Below, one piece after another: positions 15,851 through 24,530 of a stretch of DNA of 35,350 nt. Source of the DNA: JAHHTP01 sp964587555 (GTDB lineage Bacteria; Bacillota; Clostridia; Oscillospirales; Ruminococcaceae); NCBI GenBank assembly GCA_964587555.1, contig CAZPLR010000016.1:1-35350 (forward strand), written 5' to 3'. A program made the translations under genes and the position numbers. Within the stretch, counting starts at the first letter, position 1; each line of letters starts with the position of its first letter. A model generated the notes under the pieces. That model made no database searches, was not told the origin of the DNA, and saw only the letters and a program-made list of their open reading frames with translations.

Positions 15851-17131
15851 TTATTTGATTACGGCGTTTTCCTTCACTAGGTCTACCGCCATCTGGACCG
15901 CAACGTCCTCCGTCACATATTCCTGCGGAACCGCCTTCCTGACGTTTTCTACATCGGTTTTATACTGCTCTGCCATCTGCGTATAGGCTTCCTCGATCTT
16001 CTCAAACGGAGCGACGATCTTCTCTTCTTTCACGATCTGCTCAAGCGCTAAGCGGATCTTGACACGCTTCTCCGCCTGCTCGCGGAAGGTCTTGCGCATC
16101 GATTCCTTGTCCATACCGGTGTATTGTAAATATACATCCAGCGTAATCCCCTGCGAGGAAAGACGGTTTTCAAAATCCTGCATGAAGTTATCGATCTCGT
16201 TCTCGTACATCTCCTCCGGAATCTCCGCTTCCATATGCTCGATTACGGTGTCGATTAGCTTATTCTCCACGTCGGTGTCGGCAGCAGATTCATTCTGCGC
16301 CGCCATCTTGCTGCGGATATCTTCCTTCAGCTCCTCCAGCGTGTCAAACTCGCTGACGTCCTTGGCAAACTCGTCGTCAAGCTGCGGCAGCTCTTTGTTT
16401 TTGATGGTGTGGATCAGGCATTTGAATACCGCTTCTTTTCCCTTTAATTCCTCGGCATGATAGTCCTCCGGGAATGTCACGTTGACGTCGAACTCCTCCT
16501 CGACATTCTTGCCTACAACCTGATCCTCAAAGCCCGGGATGAACTGACCGCTGCCAAGCTCTAAGCTAAAGTCGGTCGCCTCGCCGCCTTTGAATTTCTC
16601 ACCGTCTACATAGCCGGTGAAATCAAGTACAACGGTGTCGCCTTTCTCGGCTGCACGACCCTCGATGTCCACCATTCTCGCGTTTCTGTCCTGCATACTC
16701 TTTAAACGATTCTCCACATCCTCGTCGGTGACAGCGTTGACAACGCGCTCAACCTCAATGCCTTTATAGTCGGAAACCTTAACCTCCGGCTTGCAGATGC
16801 AAACCATCGTAAAGGTAAAGCCGCTTTCTTTGCCGACGGTGGTGATGTCGATCTTCGGCTGCGCAACCAGCTTTAGGCCTGCTTCGGCGACCGCCGCATT
16901 CGCAGCGTCTGGATATAACAGCTCGACAGCGCTCTCAAAGAAAACGCTTTCACCATAAAGCTTTTCGATCATTTTTAATGGCGCGTGGCCTTTGCGGAAG
17001 CCCGGAATCTCTATCTTTTTGCAATCTCTTTTGTAGACCTTCTCAATGCCCTCTTGAAAAGCTGCGGCGTTTACCGCAACGGTCAATTCGTAAGTATTCG
17101 CTCCTGTTTTTTTAGTCTGTGTTAAAGCCAT
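15851..17131 (-). CDS. tig: Trigger factor
   Basis: Trigger factor is a ribosome-associated chaperone with peptidyl-prolyl isomerase activity. The 426 residues have the ribosome-docking signature GFRKGHAPLKMIEKLYG (41-57). The FKBP-type isomerase domain follows (DTVVLDFTGYVDGEKFKGG through FTGY/IPGFE, about 164-245), then the long helical C-terminal chaperone arms. It is the first gene of tig-clpP-clpX. AGGATAATC precedes the ATG. Confidence 0.97.
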   Translation of the reverse strand: MALTQTKKTGANTYELTVAVNAAAFQEGIEKVYKRDCKKIEIPGFRKGHAPLKMIEKLYGESVFFESAVELLYPDAANAAVAEAGLKLVAQPKIDITTVGKESGFTFTMVCICKPEVKVSDYKGIEVERVVNAVTDEDVENRLKSMQDRNARMVDIEGRAAEKGDTVVLDFTGYVDGEKFKGGEATDFSLELGSGQFIPGFEDQVVGKNVEEEFDVNVTFPEDYHAEELKGKEAVFKCLIHTIKNKELPQLDDEFAKDVSEFDTLEELKEDIRSKMAAQNESAADTDVENKLIDTVIEHMEAEIPEEMYENEIDNFMQDFENRLSSQGITLDVYLQYTGMDKESMRKTFREQAEKRVKIRLALEQIVKEEKIVAPFEKIEEAYTQMAEQYKTDVENVRKAVPQEYVTEDVAVQMAVDLVKENAVIK

Positions 17132-17251
17132 TTTGATTATCCTCCAATGAAATAGTGAATGATATATTATCTGTTTGACAGACGTATCCGTCGGGAATTC
17201 CGCCGAAAACCAGCAGAATCCTGCCGAATGTATAAGACTCTTATCCTATTG

Positions 17252-17280
17252 ATTATATCACATTTTTTGCCGTTTGACTA
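17252..17280 (-). promoter_or_regulatory. Candidate tig promoter
   Basis: On the minus strand TAGTCA (17280-17275) and TATAAT (17257-17252) are 17 nt apart. The -10 is perfect and the -35 matches 4 of 6. It leaves a leader of about 110 nt with small GC-rich hairpins. No heat-shock CIRCE element is visible. Confidence 0.65.
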
Positions 17281-17337
17281 CTGCAATTTGATATTTTACC
17301 ATTCGTTCATAATTCTCGCCCATAATTCCGGATGCAC

Positions 17338-18045
17338 TTAAATTTTGCCGCATGCAGAATCGAGCAGCAGCTTTGGCGCAAACGCCAGATGGTCGCTGGA
17401 GATCAGCTCATAATAAATCCCGTCCCGCACTCCGCCGATGGCGTATCTTCTGCTGATTCCGTGTAAATGTCCGTAATAGCAGGTCTTAACGCCGTACTCA
17501 TGCAGCACGTCTAAAATCTCATAGCATTCGCTGCCGCCGTAGATCGGCGGATAATGCAGAAAAGCGATGATCTCCTTCCCCGTTTTCACCCCTGCCTCCA
17601 GCGAAAGACGCAGTCTGCCCGCCTCGCGGTTTAAAACCTTTTTATCCTCCGGCTCCCCCGACTCGTTGACCCATCCGCGGGTCGCGCACAGGCAATAGCC
17701 GCCGAACTCATAGCAATTGTTGAAAAGGATCGAAATGCTGTCAAAGCCCCAGCCTGCAAGCGCCTTTTCTACCTTGGTCTTGGTGGTAAACCAATAGTCG
17801 TGATTGCCGCGCGAGATAATCTTTTTCCCCGGCAGACGATGAATAAACGCAAAGTCCGCCTTTGCTTGTTCCATTGTCACTGCCCAAGAAACATCCCCCG
17901 GGATCATGACTGTGTCCTCCGGGCGCACAAGCCGCCGCCAGTTTTCCTCGATCCGCACCGCGTGGTTTTCCCAGCCGTGGAAGATATCCATCGGCTTATC
18001 CGTGCCGAATGATAAATGCAGATCGGCGATGCCGTATAGCCGCAT
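17338..18045 (-). CDS. Calcineurin-like metallophosphoesterase
   Basis: It has the full set of dimetal phosphoesterase motifs: DLHLS (11-15), GDVSW, GNHDYW, HYPP and GHLHG. The 235-residue length is that of stand-alone cytosolic members of this family. The substrate cannot be read from the sequence. It lies 24 bp after thrC on the same strand and is probably the last gene of that cluster. I see no clear terminator behind it. Confidence 0.88.
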   Translation of the reverse strand: MRLYGIADLHLSFGTDKPMDIFHGWENHAVRIEENWRRLVRPEDTVMIPGDVSWAVTMEQAKADFAFIHRLPGKKIISRGNHDYWFTTKTKVEKALAGWGFDSISILFNNCYEFGGYCLCATRGWVNESGEPEDKKVLNREAGRLRLSLEAGVKTGKEIIAFLHYPPIYGGSECYEILDVLHEYGVKTCYYGHLHGISRRYAIGGVRDGIYYELISSDHLAFAPKLLLDSACGKI

Positions 18046-18069
18046 ATTTTTCCTTTCCTTTCGCCGGTG

Positions 18070-19560
18070 TTACAGGATGCTCCTGCGGACATAATCCGCC
18101 ATTTCACACTTTGCGATATCGTCGGTGTGCAGCGTCGGCTTTTCCCTTAACGCCGCAAGCTGCGCCGGTACCTTCACGCCGGAAACCCTCGACAATATCG
18201 AAAGGTTTTCATATTCATCCCCGGTTACGCGGCTTTTATCCACTGCCTGAAGCACGTCGTCTGCAAATTTATACGGGCTTGCGGTAGAGGCAATAATGGT
18301 CTTGGCCGTATCGCCGGTCTTTTCCCGGTACTCCCTATACACCTTAACCGCAACCGCCGTGTGGGTATCGCAGAGGTAAGAGCATTCCGAGAATACCGCG
18401 TGAATTGTTTCCATTGTCTGCGCATCGTCGCAGAAGCCGCCGTAGAACGCGCTTTGCAGCTTCTCCTTAACCGGCGCGGAAACCTCGTAGCGGCCGGTCT
18501 GCGCCAAAGCGTCAAACCACTCGCGCACCATGCCGTCGTCCTGCCCGGAAAGATCATACAAAAGCCGCTCCAAGTTCGATGAGATCAGGATATCCATCGA
18601 CGGCGAAACGGTTGTATAGAAATCGCGGTTACGATCATATACGCCGGTGCTGATAAAATCGGTCAGCACCTTATTGCGATTAGAGGCGCAGATGAACTTA
18701 CCGAACGGCACACCCATTCGCTTCGCGTAATATGCCGCCAGAATATTGCCGAAATTTCCGGTTGGCACGCAGATGTTTACCGCTTCGCCCGGCGCGATCT
18801 CGCCTTCCTTCATCATTTGACAGTAGGCGGAAACATAGTAGATAACCTGCGGAACTAATCTGCCCCAATTAATCGAGTTTGCCGAGGAAAAGCGCTTTCC
18901 GGCAGCCGCCAATTCCTTTTTCAGCGCCGCGTCGCCGAAGATACGCTTTACGCCGGTCTGCGCGTCGTCAAAGTTGCCTCTGATCGCGCATACCCGCACA
19001 TTTTTGCCCTCTTGGGTACACATCTGACGCTTCTGCATCGGAGAAACGCCGTCCTGCGGATAGAACACGATCATTCTGGTTCCCGGAACATCCTTAAACC
19101 CCTCAAGCGCCGCCTTTCCGGTGTCGCCGGAGGTTGCCACTAGGATAACCACTTCGTCGCTGCTTCCGGTGATCTTCACTGCCGTCGTTAAAAGCTGCGG
19201 CAATAATTGCAGCGCCATATCCTTAAACGCGCAGGTCGGACCACGCCACAGCTCAAGCAAATACTCCTGCCCGCTGATCTTGGCCAGCTCCACCATATCC
19301 TCCGCATCGAATTTCTGCGCGGTGTATGCGTGTTTGACGCAGGCAGAAATCTGCTCGTCCGAGTAGTCGGTCAAGAAGAGCTTTAGTACTGCGGCAGCGC
19401 GCTCAACATAGCTTTTCTCGCAAAGTGAGGTCAAAAAATCCATCGAGATCTGCGGCAGCGTTTCTGGGACAAACAAACCGCCGTCCGGGGATATTCCCTG
19501 CAGGATCGCCTGCGCCGACGTAACGGATTTTTTGTTATCTCTTGTACTGGTATATTGCAT
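18070..19560 (-). CDS. thrC: Threonine synthase
   Basis: It converts O-phospho-L-homoserine to L-threonine with pyridoxal phosphate. The Schiff-base lysine is K113 in GPTCAFKDMALQ. ATSGDTGKAALEGF is the phosphate-binding region, and PTGNFGNILAAYYAKRMG is conserved in the long (class II, ~490-residue) threonine synthases. The 496-residue length fits that class. It shares the substrate homoserine branch with metA at the other end of the window, but the two are not in one operon. It lies 27 bp after the rnhB-yraN fusion. Confidence 0.96.
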   Translation of the reverse strand: MQYTSTRDNKKSVTSAQAILQGISPDGGLFVPETLPQISMDFLTSLCEKSYVERAAAVLKLFLTDYSDEQISACVKHAYTAQKFDAEDMVELAKISGQEYLLELWRGPTCAFKDMALQLLPQLLTTAVKITGSSDEVVILVATSGDTGKAALEGFKDVPGTRMIVFYPQDGVSPMQKRQMCTQEGKNVRVCAIRGNFDDAQTGVKRIFGDAALKKELAAAGKRFSSANSINWGRLVPQVIYYVSAYCQMMKEGEIAPGEAVNICVPTGNFGNILAAYYAKRMGVPFGKFICASNRNKVLTDFISTGVYDRNRDFYTTVSPSMDILISSNLERLLYDLSGQDDGMVREWFDALAQTGRYEVSAPVKEKLQSAFYGGFCDDAQTMETIHAVFSECSYLCDTHTAVAVKVYREYREKTGDTAKTIIASTASPYKFADDVLQAVDKSRVTGDEYENLSILSRVSGVKVPAQLAALREKPTLHTDDIAKCEMADYVRRSIL

Positions 19561-19587
19561 GCTTATTGTTCCTTTCCGTTGCAGCCA

Positions 19588-20583
19588 TTATATAAAGGAG
19601 GCTTCCGCAGGAGAAAATGCGTCCTCGATCAGATTAACATAGATTTTCCCCTCCACGCCGACTACCTCGATTACATCAAAGCGAAACGCCGCATCCAGCT
19701 CCTTTTCCCGGATATACTCCTTCGCCGCCGAAACAAGCCGCGCCTGCTTTGCTTTCGTCACCGCGTCCTTCGGCAGATAATCCGGTGAGAATGTCCTTCT
19801 GGACTTCACCTCGGCGAAGGAAACGACGTTCCCTTTCCTTGCCACAATATCGATCTCGCCGCTTTTGACCGCGTAGTTCCGGTCTAAAATCTCATATCCC
19901 TTTCGGATCAGGTACTCCGCCGCGTACCGCTCGCCCAAAAAACCGAGCGTCTGCGGCGGCATCGTCCCCCAATCAGACAGCTTCTTTTTCAAAAAGCTTT
20001 GCCGGTGTATCGGCAAAACGCCGTATTTTTCAATTCTGCGATAGTGAAGCGCCGTTCCGTAGCCCTTGTGCTGTTCAAAGGCATATTCCGGGTACTGCTT
20101 TGCAAGCTCCTTCATATAGCGATCCCTGCTGACCTTCGCAAGGATCGACGCCGCCGCGATGCAGTCGCTCTTACCGTCGCCGCCGATCACATACTCCGAC
20201 CGAAACGCATTGCCCCAATCCGGAACAAAATTACCGTCGACGATCACATATTCCGGCTGTAATGCAAGTGCCCTGACTGCGCGGCTCATCGCAAGCATCG
20301 TCGCCCTGCGGATATCCAGCCGCTCGATCTCCTCAACCGAGGCGGTCGCGACGGCATAGCCCACCGCCTGCCTTGTGATCTCGTCAAACAGCTTATCCCG
20401 CTTTTTCTCGCTCAGTTGTTTCGAATCATTCAGCTCCGGCAGCTCATAATGCTCCGGCAGGATACACGCTGCGGCATATACATCCCCGGCAAGCGGGCCG
20501 CGTCCAGCCTCGTCCACACCGCACAGCAGCGTGACATGATACATTTGCCGCAGTCTTGCGTCAAACGCCGCAAGCCCCTCCAT
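19588..20583 (-). CDS. rnhB: RNase HII fused to a YraN (UPF0102) nuclease-like domain
   Basis: The N-terminal part (about 1-203) is RNase HII, which cuts RNA in RNA-DNA hybrids and at single ribonucleotides. It shows CGVDEAGRGPLAG (D24, E25), NDSKQLSEKKRD, VIVDGN (D116) and ASILAKVSRDRYM. After a short linker (about 204-213) comes YraN, GFLGERYAAEYLIRKGY, then GEIDIVARKG (D245) and FAEVKSR (E258, K260), a PD-(D/E)xK pattern. The join is in one uninterrupted reading frame, with no stop or new start between them. The start overlaps the rbgA stop by one base (TGATG). Confidence 0.95.
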   Translation of the reverse strand: MEGLAAFDARLRQMYHVTLLCGVDEAGRGPLAGDVYAAACILPEHYELPELNDSKQLSEKKRDKLFDEITRQAVGYAVATASVEEIERLDIRRATMLAMSRAVRALALQPEYVIVDGNFVPDWGNAFRSEYVIGGDGKSDCIAAASILAKVSRDRYMKELAKQYPEYAFEQHKGYGTALHYRRIEKYGVLPIHRQSFLKKKLSDWGTMPPQTLGFLGERYAAEYLIRKGYEILDRNYAVKSGEIDIVARKGNVVSFAEVKSRRTFSPDYLPKDAVTKAKQARLVSAAKEYIREKELDAAFRFDVIEVVGVEGKIYVNLIEDAFSPAEASFI

Positions 20584-21464
20584 CAGCTTTTCTCCTCCTT
20601 CGGCGGCAGCTCAAAGGTCACACGCCCGATCTTTCCGCCGCGGAATTCATCGAGCAGCACAAGCGCCATTCGCTCGGTGTCCTCCTCATTTCCGGATAGC
20701 AGCATCCCGCGCCTGCGCGCGATGAGCTTCAGCAGCTCGTACGGCTCCAGCCCGTCCGCCTCCTCCGGCGAAAGCTTGTACCGCGCATACAAAAGCGGCT
20801 GATAATGCTCCCGCAGATAGGCGCATAGCCGCATTGCCAAAAGCTCGGTGTCGACTACGTCATCCTTCACCGCGCCGGTAAACGCAAGCCGCTCCCCGAC
20901 CGCCGGATCCTCAAATTTTGGCCAAAGCACGCCCGGCGTATCCAATAGTTCCATACCGTTGCTTAACGTTACCCACTGCTTATCGCGGGTAACGCCCGGT
21001 CTGTCCTCCGCCTTGGCGCGGCGCGTGCCTGCCATACGGTTGACAAACGAGGATTTTCCGACATTTGGCACGCCGACGATCATCATGCGCGGCGCACGCC
21101 CGGTCATGCCCTTGTTTGCCCATTGCGCCTTTTTCTGCGCCAGCACACGGTCTAAAGAAGCGTTTAACGCCTTTAAGCCTTTTCCGGTCTTGCAGTCGGC
21201 AGCGATCGCCTCTATTCCATGCTTTTTGTAATAGACGATCCACGCTCTTGTCGCCGCCTCGTCAGCGTAATCGCATTTATTTAACAAAATGATGCGCGGT
21301 TTATTCCTCACCCACCTGTCAAGCTCCGGGTTTTTGCTTGAAAGCGGGATGCGCGCGTCGGTGATTTCCAAAACCAGATCTACCATCCGCAGATTCTTTT
21401 CGATCATGCGTTTGGTTTTGGTCATATGTCCCGGAAACCACTGGATAGACGGTACGATATCCAT
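20583..21464 (-). CDS. rbgA: Ribosome biogenesis GTPase RbgA (YlqF)
   Basis: RbgA acts in late assembly of the 50S subunit. It is a circularly permuted GTPase: G4 (LLNKCD, about 60-65) comes before G1 (GVPNVGKSS) and G3 (DTPGVLWP). It opens with IQWFPGHMTK, typical of the family. The 293-residue length is standard. It follows lepB by 3 bp and overlaps the rnhB start by one base, so the three are probably co-translated. Confidence 0.96.
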   Translation of the reverse strand: MDIVPSIQWFPGHMTKTKRMIEKNLRMVDLVLEITDARIPLSSKNPELDRWVRNKPRIILLNKCDYADEAATRAWIVYYKKHGIEAIAADCKTGKGLKALNASLDRVLAQKKAQWANKGMTGRAPRMMIVGVPNVGKSSFVNRMAGTRRAKAEDRPGVTRDKQWVTLSNGMELLDTPGVLWPKFEDPAVGERLAFTGAVKDDVVDTELLAMRLCAYLREHYQPLLYARYKLSPEEADGLEPYELLKLIARRRGMLLSGNEEDTERMALVLLDEFRGGKIGRVTFELPPKEEKS

Positions 21465-21467
21465 GGG

Positions 21468-22061
21468 TCATTCCTTTCTGTCCACAGTCCCAAATTGATT
21501 AAACGGATAGATGCGCAGAACCACTCTGCCCGCAATATCGTCAACCGGAATCATCCCGATCCGCGAATAGCGGCTGTCCAACGACACCATCCGGTTATCT
21601 CCCAGCACAAAAACGCAGCCCGTCGGAACCGTTACCGGAAACGAAACGTCTCCTGCGGTGATCGTTGGGTTTTTAATATATGGCTCGTCAAGCACTTCGC
21701 CATCGACTGTAACCTCGCCGGTCGCAAAGTCGATCATAACCTCCTGCCCCTCTGTCGCAATGACCCGCTTGATGATGGTTTCTTCCTCATTTTCCGCGTA
21801 GAGGACAACGATATCCCCCGTCTGCGGCGTATAAAATAGGTTGGAAATGAGCAGCTTGTCGCCGCTGGTAGCCTCAACGCTTCCCAAATCCCGCCCATGC
21901 AGCGTATCCTCCATCGAGGGGCCGTACACCTCGACCGTGTGGAAGCAAAAGCTGAACAAAAACAGCACAACCGCAAGGCTGACGCAGATCGATTCGCCCC
22001 AGTCGTAGATTTCCATCCAGAGGCTGCCCTTAACTGCCGATTTTTTCTCCTTTTCCGTCAT
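21468..22061 (-). CDS. lepB: Signal peptidase I
   Basis: This membrane-bound serine-lysine protease removes signal peptides from exported proteins. A single N-terminal membrane helix (about 25-42) is followed by the catalytic serine S49 in VYGPSMEDTL, the general base K98 in TIIKRVIA, and the box E segment GDNRMVSLDSRYSR. The 197-residue length fits Gram-positive type I peptidases. It is behind the rplS terminator and just before rbgA, the standard Firmicutes order. Confidence 0.96.
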   Translation of the reverse strand: MTEKEKKSAVKGSLWMEIYDWGESICVSLAVVLFLFSFCFHTVEVYGPSMEDTLHGRDLGSVEATSGDKLLISNLFYTPQTGDIVVLYAENEEETIIKRVIATEGQEVMIDFATGEVTVDGEVLDEPYIKNPTITAGDVSFPVTVPTGCVFVLGDNRMVSLDSRYSRIGMIPVDDIAGRVVLRIYPFNQFGTVDRKE

Positions 22062-22123
22062 AAGCTTTCCTTTCCGTCATCTGCGCACAGGCAATTCCCC
22101 GCGCACAGACAAAATGAAAAAGC

Positions 22124-22150
22124 AAAAAAAGGGACGATAACCCGTCCCTT
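22124..22150 (-). terminator. rplS terminator
   Basis: On the minus strand AAGGGACG and CGTCCCTT (22150-22129) form an 8-bp stem with a 6-nt loop, followed by a T run (to 22124). It lies 20 bp after the rplS stop and partly insulates lepB from rplS. Confidence 0.85.
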
Positions 22151-22169
22151 CTCTGCCGCTATGGAATCA

Positions 22170-22514
22170 TTATCCGATTTTAGCTTTAACCTTAGCCGCT
22201 TTACCGACACGGTTGCGCAGATAGTAGAGCTTCGCGCGTCTAACCTTACCGCTTCTTACCACCTCGACCGCAGTAACGTTCGGCGAGTGCAGCGGGAATA
22301 CTCTTTCAATCCCGCAGCCGTGCGCAACACGTCTTACCGTAAAGGTTTCCTCAATGCCGCCGTGCTTCTTGGCAATAACGGTTCCTTCAAAAATCTGGAT
22401 ACGGCTTTTGTCGCCTTCTTTGATGCGGCAGGATACCTTAACGGTATCGCCGATTTCAAACTGCGGCTTCTCAGCTTTCATGCTGGAAGCGCTCATCAGC
22501 TTTAATGCGTCCAT
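22170..22514 (-). CDS. rplS: 50S ribosomal protein L19
   Basis: L19 sits at the 30S-50S interface. The 114 residues show FEIGDTVKVSCRIKEGDKSR, IQIFEGTVIAKKHGG, ETFTVRRVAHGCGIERVFPLHSP and the Arg/Lys-rich end, all typical. The ATG at 22514 has AGGAGG eight bases upstream, so a longer in-frame reading from 22577 is not the real start. It has its own promoter (22770-22742), a leader of about 220 nt and its own terminator. Confidence 0.97.
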   Translation of the reverse strand: MDALKLMSASSMKAEKPQFEIGDTVKVSCRIKEGDKSRIQIFEGTVIAKKHGGIEETFTVRRVAHGCGIERVFPLHSPNVTAVEVVRSGKVRRAKLYYLRNRVGKAAKVKAKIG

Positions 22515-22735
22515 GTTTGTTTCCTCCTGTTTTTCAGATATTCTTACCGCCCGGAGAACGCTCCGTAAAATCCGCAATGCCCGCGGCAGCGCAGAGGACT
22601 ATCCGCTTTAATGATAAAATATTTGTCATTAACTCCCACACAAAAACCGGCTGTTTTTCCCAAAACGACCGTCCCGCGCGGAATCCGCCTTCTGAATAAA
22701 GACGGCAGTCTGCGGCTTTTTCCCGCAAACAGACT
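22515..22735 (-). ncRNA. Long rplS 5' leader, candidate L19 leader
   Basis: The leader from the mapped-looking promoter to the rplS ATG is about 220 nt. Its 3' part has the GATAGTCCTCTGC sequence and hairpins such as CGGAG-CGTT-CTCCG, which I associate with the Firmicutes L19 autoregulatory leader. The 5' part has a separate stem, GCAGTCTG with CAGACTGC. I assign the L19 leader class from memory of its features; a covariance-model search would decide. Confidence 0.5.
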
Positions 22736-22741
22736 GCTATT

Positions 22742-22770
22742 AGTATAGCATATCGCGAAAAAATTTGCAA
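22742..22770 (-). promoter_or_regulatory. rplS promoter
   Basis: On the minus strand TTGCAA (22770-22765) and TATACT (22747-22742) are 17 nt apart. It is the best promoter-like match upstream of rplS. Confidence 0.8.
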
Positions 22771-22885
22771 GTGTTCTTCCGCACCATTTTTTGCCGGCGC
22801 CGCATAGAAATTAAGCGCCCGCCGCGTTTGTTTTCTGGCTATATTTGCTTTTTTCAGCATTCCGCCTTAACGTAAAAGAAATTCC

Positions 22886-22914
22886 TTGCAAAACCGAGGC
22901 AGACAGAGTATAAT
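22886..22914 (+). promoter_or_regulatory. comM promoter
   Basis: TTGCAA (22886-22891) and TATAAT (22909-22914) are 17 nt apart, 78 bp before the comM start. It is divergent from the rplS promoter, leaving about 115 bp between the two -35 boxes with nothing else evident. Confidence 0.82.
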
Positions 22915-22991
22915 AAAGATACGGCAAGGCTTTTTCCGTCAATACGGACGGGGAAAAGCGAATCTATCCAAACAAGGAGACGGCTTTCCAT

Positions 22992-24530
22992 ATGTTTACC
23001 AAACTAAACAGCATCGCTATATACGGGATCGATTCCTATCGCATCGAGGTTGAGCTTGACATTTCCAACGGCATCAGCAGCTTTGATATCGTCGGGCTGC
23101 CGGACACCGCCATCAAGGAAAGCCGCGACAGAGTTCGCTCCGCTGTAAAAAATTCCGGATTTTACTTCCCGGCCGGGAAAATTGTCGTCAATTTGGCGCC
23201 GTCCGACCTGCAAAAGACCGGCGCAGTCTACGATCTGCCGATCCTGACGGGGCTGCTGCTTGCAACCGGACAGATCGACGATACCTTAGAGGACGCAGCT
23301 CTTGTCGGACAGGTTGCGCTGAATGGCAGTGTGCGCCCGGTACCCGGCGTACTTCCGATGGCGATTTACGCCAAAAAGCAGGGCTTAAAGCGGCTTTTTG
23401 TTCCGCAGGAAAACGCCGCCGAGGCGGGGGTTGTTGACGGGATCGAAATCTTCGGCGTGGAAAACGTTTTAGCGCTGGTCGAGCATTTAAACGGTCATAC
23501 GAGGATCACGCCGACCAAAACAAAAGCAAATCTGCGCGCCGAGGCGCAGGATTACCCGGACTTTGCCGACGTTAAGGGGCAGTTTGTCGCAAAGCGTGCG
23601 TTGGAGATTGCCGCCGCAGGCGGGCACAACGTCCTGCTCATCGGGCCGCCCGGCTCCGGAAAAAGTATGCTTGCCAAGCGGCTGCCCTCCATCCTGCCGG
23701 ACATGACCTTTGCCGAAGCGGTCGAAACGACCAAGATATACTCGGTTTTAGGTGAGCTTCCGTCTGCCGGCGGGCTGATCACCACAAGACCCTTCCGCCG
23801 CCCGCATCACACGGTATCCGGCGCAGGACTCTCCGGCGGCGGCTCGATCCCAAAGCCGGGCGAAATCTCCCGCGCGCACAACGGCGTGCTGTTTTTAGAT
23901 GAACTTCCGGAGTTTCAGAAAAATGCGATGGAAATTCTGCGCCAGCCGATCGAAGACGGCGAGATTACCATCTCCCGCGCCCAAGGCGCGCTCACTTACC
24001 CCTGCTCGACCATGATTATCGCCGCAATGAATCCATGTCCATGCGGTTATTTTGGCAGCAGCACACGCAAATGCACCTGCTCCAAGCAAGCGGTCGCCAA
24101 GTATTTGGCGCGCATTTCCGGTCCTCTGCTCGACAGGCTTGACCTGCATGTCGACGTTCCGGCGCTGGACTACGAGCATCTTTCCTCCCATGTCACCGGC
24201 GAATCTTCTGCGGTGATCCGCGCGCGCGTCAACAAAGCAAGAGCGCTCCAACAAGAGCGTTATCAGGAGGAAGGGCTTTCCTGCAACGCCCAGCTAACGC
24301 CGAAGATCATGCAGAAGTACTGCAAGCTCACCGAAGATGGACAGAAAATATTGCAGGAAGCGTTCTCCCGGCTCGGGCTATCCGGACGCGCCTATGACCG
24401 TATCCTAAAGGTCGCGCGCACCATTGCAGACCTGTCCGGCAGCGAACTGATCGACCGTCCGCACATCGCCGAGGCGGTCAGCTATCGCAGCCTAGACCGA
24501 AAATACTGGAAGGGTGCTGTCCATGAGTGA
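22992..24530 (+). CDS. comM: YifB/ComM family AAA+ ATPase
   Basis: ComM-type proteins are hexameric helicases that promote branch migration in recombination; older names call them Mg chelatase-like. The 512 residues have the N-terminal S5-like lobe (ISNGISSFDIVGLPDTAIKE), Walker A GPPGSGKS (about 218-225), Walker B VLFLDELPEF (about 299-308), the sensor region MNPCPCGYFG, a CxC-type metal-binding pair (KCTCS) and a C-terminal helical lid. AAGGAGA precedes the ATG. The stop overlaps the start of the next gene by eight bases. Confidence 0.95.
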   Translation: MFTKLNSIAIYGIDSYRIEVELDISNGISSFDIVGLPDTAIKESRDRVRSAVKNSGFYFPAGKIVVNLAPSDLQKTGAVYDLPILTGLLLATGQIDDTLEDAALVGQVALNGSVRPVPGVLPMAIYAKKQGLKRLFVPQENAAEAGVVDGIEIFGVENVLALVEHLNGHTRITPTKTKANLRAEAQDYPDFADVKGQFVAKRALEIAAAGGHNVLLIGPPGSGKSMLAKRLPSILPDMTFAEAVETTKIYSVLGELPSAGGLITTRPFRRPHHTVSGAGLSGGGSIPKPGEISRAHNGVLFLDELPEFQKNAMEILRQPIEDGEITISRAQGALTYPCSTMIIAAMNPCPCGYFGSSTRKCTCSKQAVAKYLARISGPLLDRLDLHVDVPALDYEHLSSHVTGESSAVIRARVNKARALQQERYQEEGLSCNAQLTPKIMQKYCKLTEDGQKILQEAFSRLGLSGRAYDRILKVARTIADLSGSELIDRPHIAEAVSYRSLDRKYWKGAVHE

